From contig NC_135997.1 of NCBI RefSeq assembly GCF_048128805.1, positions 3,700,470 to 3,764,469 on the forward strand: a stretch of 64,000 nt of DNA. The letters are read 5' to 3'. Numbering within the stretch: the stretch's first letter is position 1; every line of letters starts with the position of its first letter. This document shows, in pieces, positions 16,130-28,225 of the stretch. The DNA comes from Centroberyx gerrardi (lineage: Eukaryota; Chordata; Actinopteri; Beryciformes; Berycidae). The translations under genes and the position numbers were made by a program. The notes below the pieces were generated by a model, which saw nothing but the letters and a program-made list of their open reading frames with translations, was not told the DNA's origin and did no database searches.

Positions 16130-16700
16130 GATTTTATCCGGTGTCTACTCTGGAATGTGTCAATGGTGTACGTAACACTTGAGGCTATGTTTACCTGGCT
16201 TTGATAGATCTAGAGGCAAAATGACTGAGGTACTTTTGATACAGAATTTAATTTGCTTAATAGCCAACAATTATAGTGTGAGGGATTTTAAAGAGCTCAC
16301 AGCAAACTTGAATAATACGGCTTGTAGCAACTGTTAAGTACCAGGAAATGTAATGTCAAAATAAAATGTCCCGCTAAATTAGATTTAGTAAAACCTGTTG
16401 ATGTAATAAATTTCCAGGTAATGAATTATCTCCTTACTTTACATAAAGGTGTAACATTTTTAATGTAGTATTGCCTTAAATGTGGCAAGCTTGCAATGAT
16501 CAGATAATACAACTTGTTAAAATTGTGTTACACCGTTAATGAGTAATCCTCACCTAGTAACTATCGATTGCTGGTTAATGTGATAAGTTATCTGGCAATT
16601 AATTTACAGCTATTGAAGGTCAGAATACTTGTGAAAAAAACTGGCTGTTGCAGCCTACAACTATTATCAAACTACTGTAGCTATTAATGATTAAATGCAA
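16130..16700. other. rpl12-pole3 intergenic spacer
   Basis: AT-rich, no gene. It separates the 3' ends of two convergent genes by about 600 bp. Confidence 0.6.
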
Positions 16701-16723
16701 CTTTGTTCATTTTATACAAAATA

Positions 16724-16729
16724 TTTATT
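16724..16729 (-). terminator. pole3: Probable pole3 poly(A) signal
   Basis: TTTATT on the plus strand (AATAAA on minus) is the only canonical signal I see downstream of the pole3 stop, implying a 3' UTR of about 1.3 kb (16.7-18.04 kb). Nothing else recognised within that UTR. Confidence 0.6.
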
Positions 16730-18044
16730 GAAAATCTCAGCCAGTGATATACAATTCTACAAAAGTATAAATGTTTCAGAAATTGTCAGAACAGCTCGGC
16801 CGATAAGAACAGAAGAGCCTGAACACATTGGACAGGCTATTTTCACTGGGTATGAAGTACTTCAGTCCAACAGGTTCACATCACAGCCGTCACTGCATGT
16901 CTTTTTCTTTTTAAATAGAGTTCCAAATTGCAATCTACAGTTCTAGAGATGTGAAAATTATCTCACAGGCTGACAGTTGCCACTCATCCAACTACACCTT
17001 TTCTTCCAACACATTTCTCAGGTTCTCTGAATCACATTTCTACAAGAAAGACATTTCTGTCAAGTTCCCTTTTAAATCTACAGATCCGATCGTTTAAAAG
17101 GAATAAACTGACTTTGGTCACCGAAGCTCTTTGATCCATTTAGCACTATGACAAGGTTGGCAGCTGTTTTCCCACGGTCTGTCTAGTGGTCCATGTGCTG
17201 CAGTGCTTTGGAAATGCTGGTTTGTACCAACCACTAATCACAATCTTAAACCTAAATCATTAGGATGGACAGCAACAAATTAATTACTGGACACAAACTT
17301 CTACTCATTTTCTCATCGCCCAACGGTAAATTGATCAAAGAGCTCATTTGCCAAAAAGTATTTGTTCAGAGGACAGGTTTAAGCACGACACGATAAAGGG
17401 TCAGCTTTCAGGACAGAGTACCACGTAGCGCTTGTATAGTTTTCTTTTAGCACCAAGAACTTCATTAATGTTGTGAACAATGTTCATAACATGATGTTAA
17501 TATTATCAAGAAATCTTGTTACATTTGTATCAAAAAGTGATGTACAATATCCCTAGTGCGTTACAAAATAATATATCAAATGATAAAAAATACAAAACGG
17601 ACCAAGAGGAAGCTGGGAACTTGCATGGGCCATTTTAGTCAGTGTGGTAGTTTCATTGTGCTGTTTTAACACTCGGGTGTTGAGGGTGGCTGATGGCCTG
17701 AATCTCCAGGCTTCAGTGAACCAGTTGGAAGACGGCTGCTCTACTGCCAGAGAAGCCCGGCCACTACGAAAACACAACCTCGCCTCCTATGAGTTAATCA
17801 CTAAGATCGATCTGGAAGTCACCGTTTGCTGCACTTTTGTGCACGCACATGTTTCATTGCTATTGAATGGGTTGTTGGTAAACTTGATGTATTGATACAT
17901 GGTGGCTCTATGAGAAAGATGCATCAATTACACAAGTCATGTTCAATCAGTGATGACCTCAGAGGAGGTGATGGAGTGCATTTCATCTTTCACCACATCT
18001 TCAGTGCCTTCATGGCCAGCGTCAGATGTTCCACCAGCCAGTCA

Positions 18045-20466
18045 TCAGTTCTCCACTTCCTCCTCCTCCGCTTCATTCTCTGCCTCGGGCTCCTCCTCCA
18101 TGCGCTCCTCTTCCTCCTCTTCTTCATCCCTGCTCTTATCATTCTCTGTGTCGTTCTTCTTCTCCTTATCTTTGCGTTTCTGCTCCGACACTTCTTTCTT
18201 TCCCTTCTGGCCCTTCTTATACACTGTTGTGGAACAAAAATGTCCATCATTAGTTGGAAAAGTACAGTTTATAAGTGATGTAACATTAAAAGAACTTCAG
18301 TTCATTTTATTTTACATCACAATCTGTAATTGTAGTATGGTGCCCCCTGTTGAAAATGTCACTCAAATACTGGCTTTGTTTTACATAATTGATCATGAGT
18401 ATCATATTTTCATCCTTAAATCCACTGTCCACTTGATGCAAGGACTGACAGTGTGTGGCTATGAGGACCTGAAGGGTTTCTTTACATTTGTAATGTTAAG
18501 CATAAATACCAGTAGTTAGCAGAGAGTTGGCAAGGTTGTGGAATAAATATGGAAACTGTTTCTATAACTTCAGACTGCTGCAAGGAGAGAAGGGAATTGA
18601 ATTTCTATTTTATTTGGTTTTAACAGTCTATGATGTCTGGCCATATGTTTGAGTGGCGGACATCTACAGAGCCAGAATAATGAGAGTATTTTAAAGTTGT
18701 TGAGATTCAAAAGTAGTAATTTCAGTGAATACCATAATGCATGCTGCAGCATTTAGACTGGGGTGGAAGAAAGCCAAGCTCAAAATGATTTGAGCTCTGT
18801 GATTATGCACCAACTTCCATTAGGTTTCATATTTCCAAAAAGATACGGATCACTGATATACACACCCTCCAACGCTTCTCTTAGAGGCTCCAAGAATCGT
18901 TCAAACTCCATTTCCTCCATCGCAGCCAAGACGTCTCCTGCATTCAGAGTTTTCCGCTTGGCTTTCATGGCAAAGTTGTTTGCGCTGTTAGAGATTAATC
19001 AGAAAAAAATAATGTCTGAAATGTCTGTCTTTTTGTCAGGCCACTCTTTGAAATAAGACATAATATTCAGGATTCATTAAACTTTTTATAATTCAAGCAC
19101 TCGAGGTGCATAGTCAGAGCTTTTCAAGCACCTCACAGATTCAGTTACGTTGTATCAAATTCAAAGTTTGCACTTGTCTTCAGTAAACAAAATACATGAT
19201 TGTAAGCTCAATTCTTCATCTTTGTGTATTACTAATATTAGAACAATGAGAAACATTTTTGTAGATATGCTTGTGCTAAAGCATTCAAATAATTTCAGAT
19301 TGTTTGATGAAAGCATGTCATGTTGATTTGGCAAAATTTCCATTGAGACAAAGTCAAAACACTATCATCAGTCAAGTCCAAAGTGGTCATTTAAGTTAGT
19401 TTTATATAATACTCTAACTGCAAGCCATCTACAGTACAGATGTTTACTGTTGTGAGATTCCCATTGTGCAACGTAAACATGGAATGATGCATGAAAGGTG
19501 ATAAAAGAAGGTCAGTGGAAATTCATCATAGTGCACTTTACACAAAAAATCCCAGGCATTTTAATAGAGTCAATAATTACTGGTAACTTATTCCAATTAA
19601 TCAGAGTTTCCTGTATTTAGGGCAAAACAAATAACTGTTGCAATGTGCTTGCTGCACCGTTTAGCCCCAGTTGTACCTAATAGTACTCCACTGGTCATTT
19701 TTGGAGTCTCTAGATAAACAGTAGCAGAAGCTTGGCTACACTGATAATGAGGTTACTAAGACATTGAACATATCTACAAGACACAGCAGTATGCACATAG
19801 AGCACTCTTAACCACATCATCATACCATCTTCTCACACGTATCTATCATGTACAAACGTAACCAAGTAGATGTAATGATGCCATTCATTTAAATGTGACT
19901 AGTAAGCACAGACAGCACTGCCTGACTAATCTGCAAAATAAAAGTAGTAGGTATTTTAGATGGAAAACTAGTCAGTCTGTCGATTCAAGCACCTTCACTC
20001 CCATTTATGTTTTGAACACATATCTGTCTTTAACACATATACTCACAAAACCCTAAACGATCCAGCAAAAAATGAGTAGTTATGTTATGGGTGCACGACA
20101 CCGCTGGTTGGCAAACAAGAATGGCTCGACAATTAAGCCTGTCTGTTAGTTTGGTAAATGGGTCAGTTTTTCTTACCATGATGTTGCATACAGCACAAAT
20201 ACACTGGCAGCTTGGGATATGGCTCTCCTGGCTTCTTTTGACACATTCACCCCATCTGGTAGCTGTTGAAAATAAACGGTGTGGAGGAGTTAGCTAACAC
20301 AGTAATTAGCTACATGCACGTTTCCTCTGAGTGGATGTGCTAGCATGCAGGATTAGATGTTAGCAAGACAAAAACTTGTTTATCTGCTAGTTGCACTCAC
20401 CGCCTCCTTGATGATACGAGTGATGACCGCGTTGGGGAGGTTGAGGTCCTCTGGTCTCTCTGCCAT
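18045..20466 (-). CDS. pole3: DNA polymerase epsilon subunit 3 (histone-fold, CHRAC17)
   Basis: Small nuclear histone-fold protein that pairs with POLE4 in DNA polymerase epsilon and with CHRAC1 in the CHRAC remodeller, and chaperones H3-H4. Four coding exons on the minus strand: 20,466-20,401, 20,262-20,177, 18,984-18,866, 18,223-18,045. Total 450 nt, 149 residues (human 147). It starts [20 protein letters not shown]. Residues about 8-90 form the histone fold ([20 protein letters not shown], then [20 protein letters not shown]). The tail from about 92 is lysine-rich, then almost all Glu/Asp, as in the family. All introns are GT-AG and junction codons (Cys51, Val91) restore the expected residues. 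Transcribed towards rpl12. The serine-rich open frame on the other strand at 17,950-18,519 is only the antisense of the acidic tail. Confidence 0.97.
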
Positions 20467-20645
20467 ATTAGTTTTTACCGGGGCTTGAGAAGGACTTGTT
20501 AATGTTGCTGCCAGTCACGGCTAACAGTTAGCTACCTCTCGCTGGCTTAAAAACTACGAGAGCTAGCGCTAACTGACTTAACGCTCGCTGGTAATGTTAC
20601 GTTAGCCTAAGCTAGCTAACGTAGCTAACTTTACTAGTTCAGTTT
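20467..20645 (-). promoter_or_regulatory. pole3: pole3 5' UTR and promoter region
   Basis: Flank just upstream of the pole3 ATG, dense in TAGCTA/GCTAACGT/TTACGTTAGC motifs, with no TATA box. Start site not determinable. No divergent gene is visible on the other side. Confidence 0.45.
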
Positions 20646-20929
20646 CACTGTAAAATTCAGTCGGATACCGACGTATCGTGATACATTCTATCACGTGTGG
20701 TTGTGGCAGTTATCTTACCGGGTTTAGAAAAGACAATAACCTTAAATATCTTAGTTAGCGCGTTAAGTAAAGGTACTTTAGCGCTCGCCGTGCTGCCTGT
20801 GAATTCAACACCAGACTGGTTTGTTTTGGGACGTTTCCCGCGAACCTTCCTACCACGTGCCTCCTCTGTCAACTTTCAACTTCGACCTCTGACGTAGTCA
20901 ATGACGTATTTTGAATGTTCTGTAATATA

Positions 20930-21480
20930 ATACTGCCATGTTTTTTTTATTTTATTTTTCGTTCAAATAATAAAATAACAATAAATCTAAAATAGAAAAA
21001 AATAAATAAAAAAGAGAAAATAACCATATTACAAATACACAAGGTATAAAAGTAGAACCAGGGGGTTCAGACAATAGAATAAACATATAGGTGTCATACA
21101 TTATACACACAGTGAAGTTAGATTAGAATGATGACAGAGGTTTATTATTATTATTTTTTTAACATCAGAACAGAACTGAATGGTTGAGATGTAAGGTTCA
21201 AATTCCTTTATAAATATTACAATCTTCCATGAGCAAACCTGTATTTATGGATATGAAATGTAGCTACAAGAATAATCAAATTCATTAAGAACACAAGAAA
21301 ACTACTACATGATATAAATGATGAGCATCATAGAGCATGGACATCATTTGTGAAGCTGAAAAGAAGGATAGTGTGCAAAGACTTGGGTAACAATACATAA
21401 CATGGTAATGACAGTAAGTAAACATTTCTTGTGCGTGAGTCCAGAGATCGTGTGGTGGAGGCTGAGTCCATAGTCTTAAA
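20930..21480. other. AT-rich intergenic sequence
   Basis: Long A- and T-rich runs (around 20,940-21,020) and no coding segment. Confidence 0.5.
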
Positions 21481-21484
21481 AAGA

Positions 21485-21795
21485 TTGGTTTATTTATATA
21501 TTTTCTTTACTTTAACAGGGACAGTGCACATTAATAAACATTACTCAGAATGTAAATGTGCCAGAGTTAGCCAAAAAGCTCATTTTCATCTGTAGTCCCT
21601 GGGCAGATGTTACACAGGCTGAGTGACATCTCAATTGAGTGTTAAGTGCCTTGCTCAAGGCATCTCCAAGCTTGTTGCTGAGGTAGGGGAGAGGATAACT
21701 TATCCACTTTTCCTGCTGGTCCAGGGATTCAAACTGGTGACCTTGTGGTCACAAGGCCGCTTCTCTGAGCTTTACACTGCCACTGCCCCTATTGG
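21485..21795 (+). repeat. Dispersed teleost repeat
   Basis: Contains CAGGGACAGTGCACATTAAT, GCCAGAGTTAGCCAAAAAGC, GTGCCTTGCTCAAGGCATCT and a B-box-like GGGATTCAAACTGGTGACC ending in CACTGCCACTGCCCC. This is a composite I recognise as common across fish genomes. The 67-codon frame in it is not a gene. A relative lies at 27,965-28,225. Confidence 0.65.
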
Positions 21796-22142
21796 ATACT
21801 GTGTTGGAAATAGAGTGATAAACTGACAAATGATTTGATCAATTCAAATTCAATTTGATAAAGTAGGGTTGGTTCGATAACAACAGAGTCACGTTTCATC
21901 ATTCATCATTACTGTCATTCATCATTTAGTTACCTTATCTTTATCTACTTTGTCTTCTTGCTGTGAGGCGGCAATACTAACCACTGAGCCACTTTCATCA
22001 TTTAAAGGAATACACTGACTTTTTGGCAAATGGGACCTGTGATCACCTTACCATTGTGCGATGAGGAGATAGGCTGGAGTCTGTCACTTCTGTCTGTATT
22101 TAGTGTCTGAGATGATGCTATAGCTGGTAGCATCCATTAACA

Positions 22143-22483
22143 CAGTGGATCTCAGTGTGGGGTCCGGGGACCACCAGGGGTCCTTGAGGAGGTTCCAGGG
22201 GGTCCCCAGCAAATTGATGAATTGTTAAACTTAACCATTATTTAATTTACAAGAAGTTAACACAATTAGAGAATGTAGAAGAATGACTATTTTGATCATA
22301 GTTTCACTGTTATCACTCTACCTACAATACAGATAGTCATAGAATTCTGGACAATGTCTATATCTAATAATAAAAATATTCTATATTCTCAGATTTGGGT
22401 CCAAGAGACAAAATCTGGCCCTACTGTGTACTAAATTAGGGGTCCTTGATATGAAAAAGTTGTGAAAAAAGTGAGAATCACTG
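22143..22483. mobile_element. Non-autonomous hAT element, 341 bp
   Basis: Ends CAGTGGATCTCAGTGTGG (left) and GTGAGAATCACTG (right) are inverted. The element is flanked by an exact 8-bp duplication CATTAACA at 22,135-22,142 and 22,484-22,491. GGTCCGGGGACC-type sequence near the left end is typical of a known fish hAT MITE family. Confidence 0.92.
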
Positions 22484-22499
22484 CATTAACATACACGGT

Positions 22500-24640
22500 G
22501 TGCTGAAGCACTGGCATTCACTGTGGTGAACTGGACACACTGAGGTGAAATGCTGCCACGCGCCTTGTCACACATTACCTTACTAAGTGGAGAGATAAAT
22601 GTTAGCTATCATCAACCCTCCAAATGCTTACCTGGGCAGACTTCCAGCTCAGCTTACACTGTAGTTACAGAGTGGGGAAGGTAATGGTTTGTTGGGGGAA
22701 AAGGTATTTAGGTGGTTTCCATGGTAGCTGGCTTCCTCACAAATGCAGCAGCGGGATGCAGCCCACACATTGTAAACCACCCTGTAGTGTAGGCTATGCA
22801 GTGAAGGCACTCTCTACGCCCACCAAGTTCAAGCTTCTATAGCTGTTGCTGTGCAGTACTCCAGGGTGCAAAACTTCACTCAGCTTAATATCTATGTTGC
22901 TGCAACAATCACTGCTGCAACTCTCTTTCATGTTGCTTACCTCACCGGTCCAGAAGTTGCTGCAGATGTGAGAAACTCCAAACCATGTCAAACCTGATCA
23001 GTGGAAGAAGTAGTCTTTTCCGGTACTTAATATAGCACAAAACAGTAGCATATAATTCCCTGGACATTTGAGTTGTATTTTTATTTGTTACATGTAAATC
23101 TTTATGGTAACTTGCAACAGTGCATACGGTCATGCATAAACACATTACTGGCAGTAATTTGTCACATAATCTTAAACCGTCATCTCTATCAAGTGAGCAG
23201 GCCACATACTAATAGAGCAATCACGTATAATTCATTCAGAAAACACCATGCTGCAACAATGACTCTGTTTACATGCATATGTAACTTAATTATTGCTCTC
23301 ACTCTGATTATGAGCATCATTTGATTAAAATGTTGATTAAACATTGTGGAATAATATGTAAGGCTGTTCCACATCATACCACAAACTGTCGACTCCCTAG
23401 ATAAAAGTATGTCAATCAATTTTTAGTTTGTTTTTTTTAGCTCCAACAGATACGTCTAATGTGGTGAAAGCATAGACTTACATTTTTTGTAAACATATTA
23501 CATATACTCAGTTTGCCATGTAAGCTGTCAAACAATTACGAGCCCAGACGACACTGAATGACTTAACTTTAGCAAACTAAATGTCTCATTGCTGCACGCT
23601 TACCATTGATATCCCGTTGTTCCCTTTGTCATCTATTTTCTCTACCTTTGCCTTAGGTCTGGCATGTGGAATGGATTTCCAAAGCATAAATTAAAGGTAT
23701 TTTATCATTACTTTTCCCTTTTCTTGTATTTTATCACCTTTTCTCTCTCCAAACTCTCCTCACCTTCGAGTGAGGAAATACTTTCTGAACATTCATGAGG
23801 CCCAGTTGACCTTTTGAGCGCCTGGATCTTTTTCTAATTTTGATAAATTAAAGGTTTGTTTTTTCAATCAAAAATCAGATAACATGGGAGAACATTGTAA
23901 GCAGTTGTGAGGACACAAACAAACCAAACATCAGGTCAGAATTAGAGACAGGGAGGTGCTCTTTATTCACAGGCAATGATTTTTTTTATTCAACAGATAT
24001 TCTAAGAAAATAATTTTGTTGTTTTTAAAGAGGTTGTATAAATGTTCTATTCAGTTTGATTCTATATTATGAAAGAGAAGGTTGATATTTAACTAGCTCA
24101 GAGAACCTACCACAAAATAATCTGCAGCCTACAAAACATCCAATCAAAAGCTAAATAATAGGCCTACAGTCCAGTTCACAGCTGAACACAGTTGGGACCA
24201 GTTGGGCCTGTTTAACTTAACAGAATGGTCCTTGAAAATGGTTATAGACAACATAAATGCAGGCCTAGTGCAGTGTGTAGTTGCCGGACACTCTCTTAAA
24301 CAGTAATAATTAGCACTTGATCACTCAGCATCATGTAAAATCTGGAAATTCAAATGTATAGAAAATCAAAATTGTTTTCCAACTTGTTTTTCTGACAAGG
24401 CAAAATATCAATTATGCCATTCTTCAATTCACAACTGCTTTAGGCTGATCTGGGTAGTGGTGTAGGCTACTGTACATATAAATGCTGCCATTATTGTGTA
24501 GCAGGTGGCAGCAAGATCTGGCATGTTTATGTTTATGTTGCTGGTGTTCTCTACAAAGTTTAGCAGCAATAAATAATGAGATGAGCACTTGCACTGGTGA
24601 CCTCTAGAAGACCCAGGCTGCTGTTGGGGAGACTGAAGGT
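22500..24640. other. Intergenic, no gene recognised
   Basis: AT-rich; open frames are short and unrelated to known proteins. A segment near 23,205-23,350 with several ATTATG/GTTTACATGCA motifs may be another transposon relic. Confidence 0.4.
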
Positions 24641-24644
24641 GAGA

Positions 24645-24700
24645 ACAAGTCAAGTCAAGTTTATTTATGTAGACATTCATCACAAAAGCATGTCTCAAAG
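24645..24700 (+). repeat. Retroelement-tail-like motif
   Basis: TCAAGTCAAGTTTATTTATG, the widespread fish repeat end, immediately left of the fold-back at 24,727. Confidence 0.5.
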
Positions 24701-24726
24701 GACTTTAAAGAGATCTACATCTGACT

Positions 24727-24895
24727 ATGGAAGAGGTTTAGGGTCACATGTGAAAAATATATTTGAGTTCTGAGTTTAAAGACAGAATTCTGAGAATAAA
24801 GTCAGAACTCAGAATTCTGACTTTTTTCTCAGAATTCTGACTTTAAACTCAGAACTCAAATACATTTTTCACATGTGACCCTAAACCTCTTCCGT
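24727..24895. mobile_element. Fold-back element, nearly complete hairpin
   Basis: Left half GGAAGAGGTTTAGGGTCACA... and right half ...TGTGACCCTAAACCTCTTCC are reverse complements along almost the whole 169 bp. The centre carries repeated CAGAATTCTGA. No coding capacity; a small fold-back MITE is the likeliest identity. Confidence 0.9.
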
Positions 24896-24899
24896 ATAA

Positions 24900-26225
24900 A
24901 CAATCAATCACAAAACAGAATTATGCAATATAATATGCATTTACTTTAAAACTTGTAAAAGCAGTACTGATTTGTGAAGATCGTCTCATGTAACAAAACA
25001 TATGAATATCTCAAGCCTGTGTTAAACACAGAGCTTATTTTCGGCATCAATTAAAAAGCTTATTGAACTTATAGTGAGGCCACGGCCAATGAACCATGGT
25101 GGAGCTAACTTCCAAACGTCTTCACTGGACCACCCTACTGTATATTCAGATGTGATTCTGGTTGGAATATCGAAAATGTAGGATTTTTTTATTCTGATCC
25201 ACTGATATAAAGTGACTCAGACAAAAATGCCAAGTATGCTGCTAAAACTTAACTGGACTTAAAAAGTAGTCAGCCAAGTTAAGTGATAGCCTATTTACGC
25301 TTAATTATAATAATTGGCATAATTCTGTAATGCTGTTATTTTATTTTTTATCTTCAAATTGCACAAAAACATGTGCATCATTGTATGCACCTATTTACAC
25401 ACAGGTAAATTTTGCCAAGATCTGATTGGGAATATGCTTTTTTTTGTGGTATTTAAAATTTAAACCGTGATACTTGGGCTTGTAGTCAAATTCCTGGTAG
25501 TAATGAGAAATGAAAGGGAGAATCCATGCTGGCTACTTCAGTTGTCAGTTCAGTAAACTGTCAAACGAGAACGATTTCACTCAAAATTCCAGTGTGGTAG
25601 TTGCCCTCATGACTACCAGTCATTTAGCATTAGCATAGCTAACTTTTGCTGATGCAGGTGGGTGCAGAATCAGCTTAACCAAAACAATAAAAGCTCAATT
25701 CCGTTTTCACCTGCTTCTTCTCGTGCAAAAGAACAAGATAAAAAGAATAACATTGATCATCCTTTAAAATTGAGGCATACATAATTCAACTCTTTTCACA
25801 GACAGCTTTGGCTGAACTGAACTCGAGATTAAGACCGCCACCACAAGGGGTAATGAGACGTGAAGGGGGAACAGCAACTGCTACAGTAAAGGGAAAAAGT
25901 CACTAGTCTCCCGTGTATATGTGGTAGATGTTAGCAGTTCACTTGTTCTAGTGTGGTTCTGCAGGGAACAGGCAGAACCCACCGTTGTCTGCCCACTACC
26001 GTTGGATTCTTTTAGGAAGCGTAAAGAGGTTTGTTTATGCAGCACTACTTTTGTGTACATCCGACAATTTTTTGTACAAACTAAGAGAACGAACTGCGGC
26101 ATTTTTTTCAAAGAAGCAACACAAACTTGACTGTAATGCCGGAATTAACTAGTTTCAGTTTCTGTCCTAAAGTATCGTACTCGTTTTGTTCCTTAAGGAC
26201 GAGAACGGTTGCGTATTTAGTGGAT
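24900..26225. other. Intergenic, upstream of kmt5b
   Basis: No gene recognised. Short frames near 25,880-26,130 lack homology and lie in the presumed promoter-proximal region. Confidence 0.4.
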
Positions 26226-26229
26226 CTAT

Positions 26230-26292
26230 TTCTTTTGGATGGCTGTGCTGCGCCTTTCTCTCCCTCGCTCCTATGCTAGCCGCCATCTTGAA
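26230..26292 (+). promoter_or_regulatory. kmt5b: Probable kmt5b promoter / transcription start with YY1 site
   Basis: A pyrimidine-rich initiator-like stretch (CGCCTTTCTCTCCCTCGCTC) is followed by GCCGCCATCTTG at 26,279-26,290, a perfect YY1 site of the kind found just downstream of TATA-less starts. The first, non-coding exon of kmt5b should begin here; its donor could not be fixed. Confidence 0.5.
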
Positions 26293-26679
26293 TTTTAATG
26301 TTAATTTCTAAAAAAAAATGTGTTTCCTGTGATATTTTCATTTAGGGTGTCGTGCCAAAATTGGATTGTTATAAGGACTAGCGTTTTATTTCGGGATTTT
26401 TTTGTTTCAGAAGAAACACTTAGTGAGTATTCTGTGTTTGTTTTGTTTCTCTTGTCGATCCAAGACATTTGCCACTTTACCAACGCGTGAAAGTGCTTTC
26501 AGCTTAATGTTATACATCATGTTAAATAACGTTGCATACAACGAGCGACCAATTTGCTTGTTCCAATAGCTATCATAGATCGTAGCTATAATGATATAGT
26601 TGGGTAAACTAACCTCGATTTGCTTACAAACGAGACAACTAGCCAGTTAGCTAATGGCTTCCCCATCAAACACCCTAAG

Positions 26680-27490
26680 CTAGCTAACGTTATCTTCTGT
26701 GGTTCACTGGATGTGCAGGTTTGTACGTTAGTAGCATAGCTAGTCGCTGGGAGGAAATGTATACTTTGTTGGATAACGTGAACTCTTGGTCTGAAATCAG
26801 CTGTTGTCGTTGAATATCTGATGGATAACTAAGTTATATCGTTAACGTGAAAAATCGTGAATTACGTTGCGTTTACCGATAGGTGTTATATTACTTAGCT
26901 GTGCTGGCTAACGTTGGACGAAGCTAGCTAGTAACGTTAGCTTGCTAACGTTAAGTTCGTCGCTAGCTGGCATCAACTGCTAGCTAGTGCCAAACTTAGC
27001 TTTAGCTAATTCTTTAAGGTTGTGTTGTACTGGTTCCAGCAGGGGACAACTATTAGCAAACGTAGGCCATTAACGTAGCTGTGTTTTTATTTGTTGACTG
27101 TTAGTTGTTTCCTTGCTTGATGGCAAACTTGGAGGCAGTCTGAAATGTGGGGGTAATGTATTATGGTTTAATACTAGTTAATATCATGTAGCCTTCTAAT
27201 ATTACTGTTTCGTTCTTTGTCTTGAAGTACAGGTTAACTAGCTAGCAGTTCTGTACACTTGCTACCCAACATTAGCTACAGATTGCCATGGCAAATTGCC
27301 GGCTTTCGCTGCATGCTAACGAAGTGGATGGGTGGAGAGACAGCAGTTGTTAGCAAACAATGCAAGCTAAACTGATAGCTGAGGCCGAGGTTGGACCCTA
27401 GTTATCGGCATGGCCTTCCGGGTTTCCGCAGCTAACGTTAAGCATGAGCTCTGTGGCATGTTGCGTTTTATTGTGGCTAACGTTAGCCTT
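26680..27490. repeat. Cluster of CTAACGTTA motifs
   Basis: At least six AACGTT-centred palindromic motifs (such as GCTAACGTTAGC) plus many TAGCTAGC lie in about 800 bp of the presumed kmt5b intron 1. No coding sequence here. Confidence 0.6.
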
Positions 27491-27964
27491 TGAGCTACAA
27501 TATTATGCGTCTTATGTATTTATTATAATTGAGATGATGTCCGATGTGACGCATTTGTACCTTGAAAAAAAACGAACGATTTACATGGTCAATGTATAAA
27601 CATGATAGGAGGGGTGTTTATGCGATTATGCAGTCCATAAATTAACCAAGCCATAATTTCTATGCATGGATGATGGCACTCAAGACGATACTATTGCACT
27701 TGACAGAAAGCCAAAGCATTATTTCATCTTACCACTAAGTGGCGCTGCAAGACCGTTTCAGTCTGTTTTGGTCAACACTGCTTTGATGTTTATTGGTCAC
27801 TACCATGGTGTAAAAAACACCAGTGGATTGTCTTTTGCTGGTCACATTTGCATTTCACCAGCTATCATATACAGCATTCTATTTTGAAACCTTTGTTTAT
27901 CAGTAGAAGAGATTTACTGGGCATGTAAGTGCTTTTTTTTTTTGCAACACCTGGCTTTCACGTT

Positions 27965-28225
27965 CATTCAGTTACACACCTTTACACCTGGGAGCTCAGT
28001 ACAGCCACAGTCTTATAACATTGACCACTGACCAGTTCCACTGGAGCAGTTGGGGTTTAAATGCCTTGCTCATAGATGGTATTGTTGGTAGTTGTTGAGG
28101 GAGGTGTGAGTGTAACTCATTGGTTTCTCTGCCCAGATTTTTCCTTTCAGCACAGGGATTTGAACTGCCAACCTTGTTGTCACAAACCTGCTTCTCTAAC
28201 CTTTAGTTTATTGCTGCCTCCATGC
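27965..28225 (+). repeat. Dispersed teleost repeat in kmt5b intron 1
   Basis: GGGAGCTCAGTACAGCCACA, ATGCCTTGCTCATAG, and the B-box-like GGGATTTGAACTGCCAACC followed by TTTATTGCTGCC: same composite family as 21,485-21,795. The 139-codon frame starting in it is repeat-derived. Confidence 0.65.

Noticed and set aside
17950-18519. 189-codon serine-rich frame on the plus strand
   Set aside because: It is the antisense of the Glu/Asp/Lys-rich last exon of pole3.
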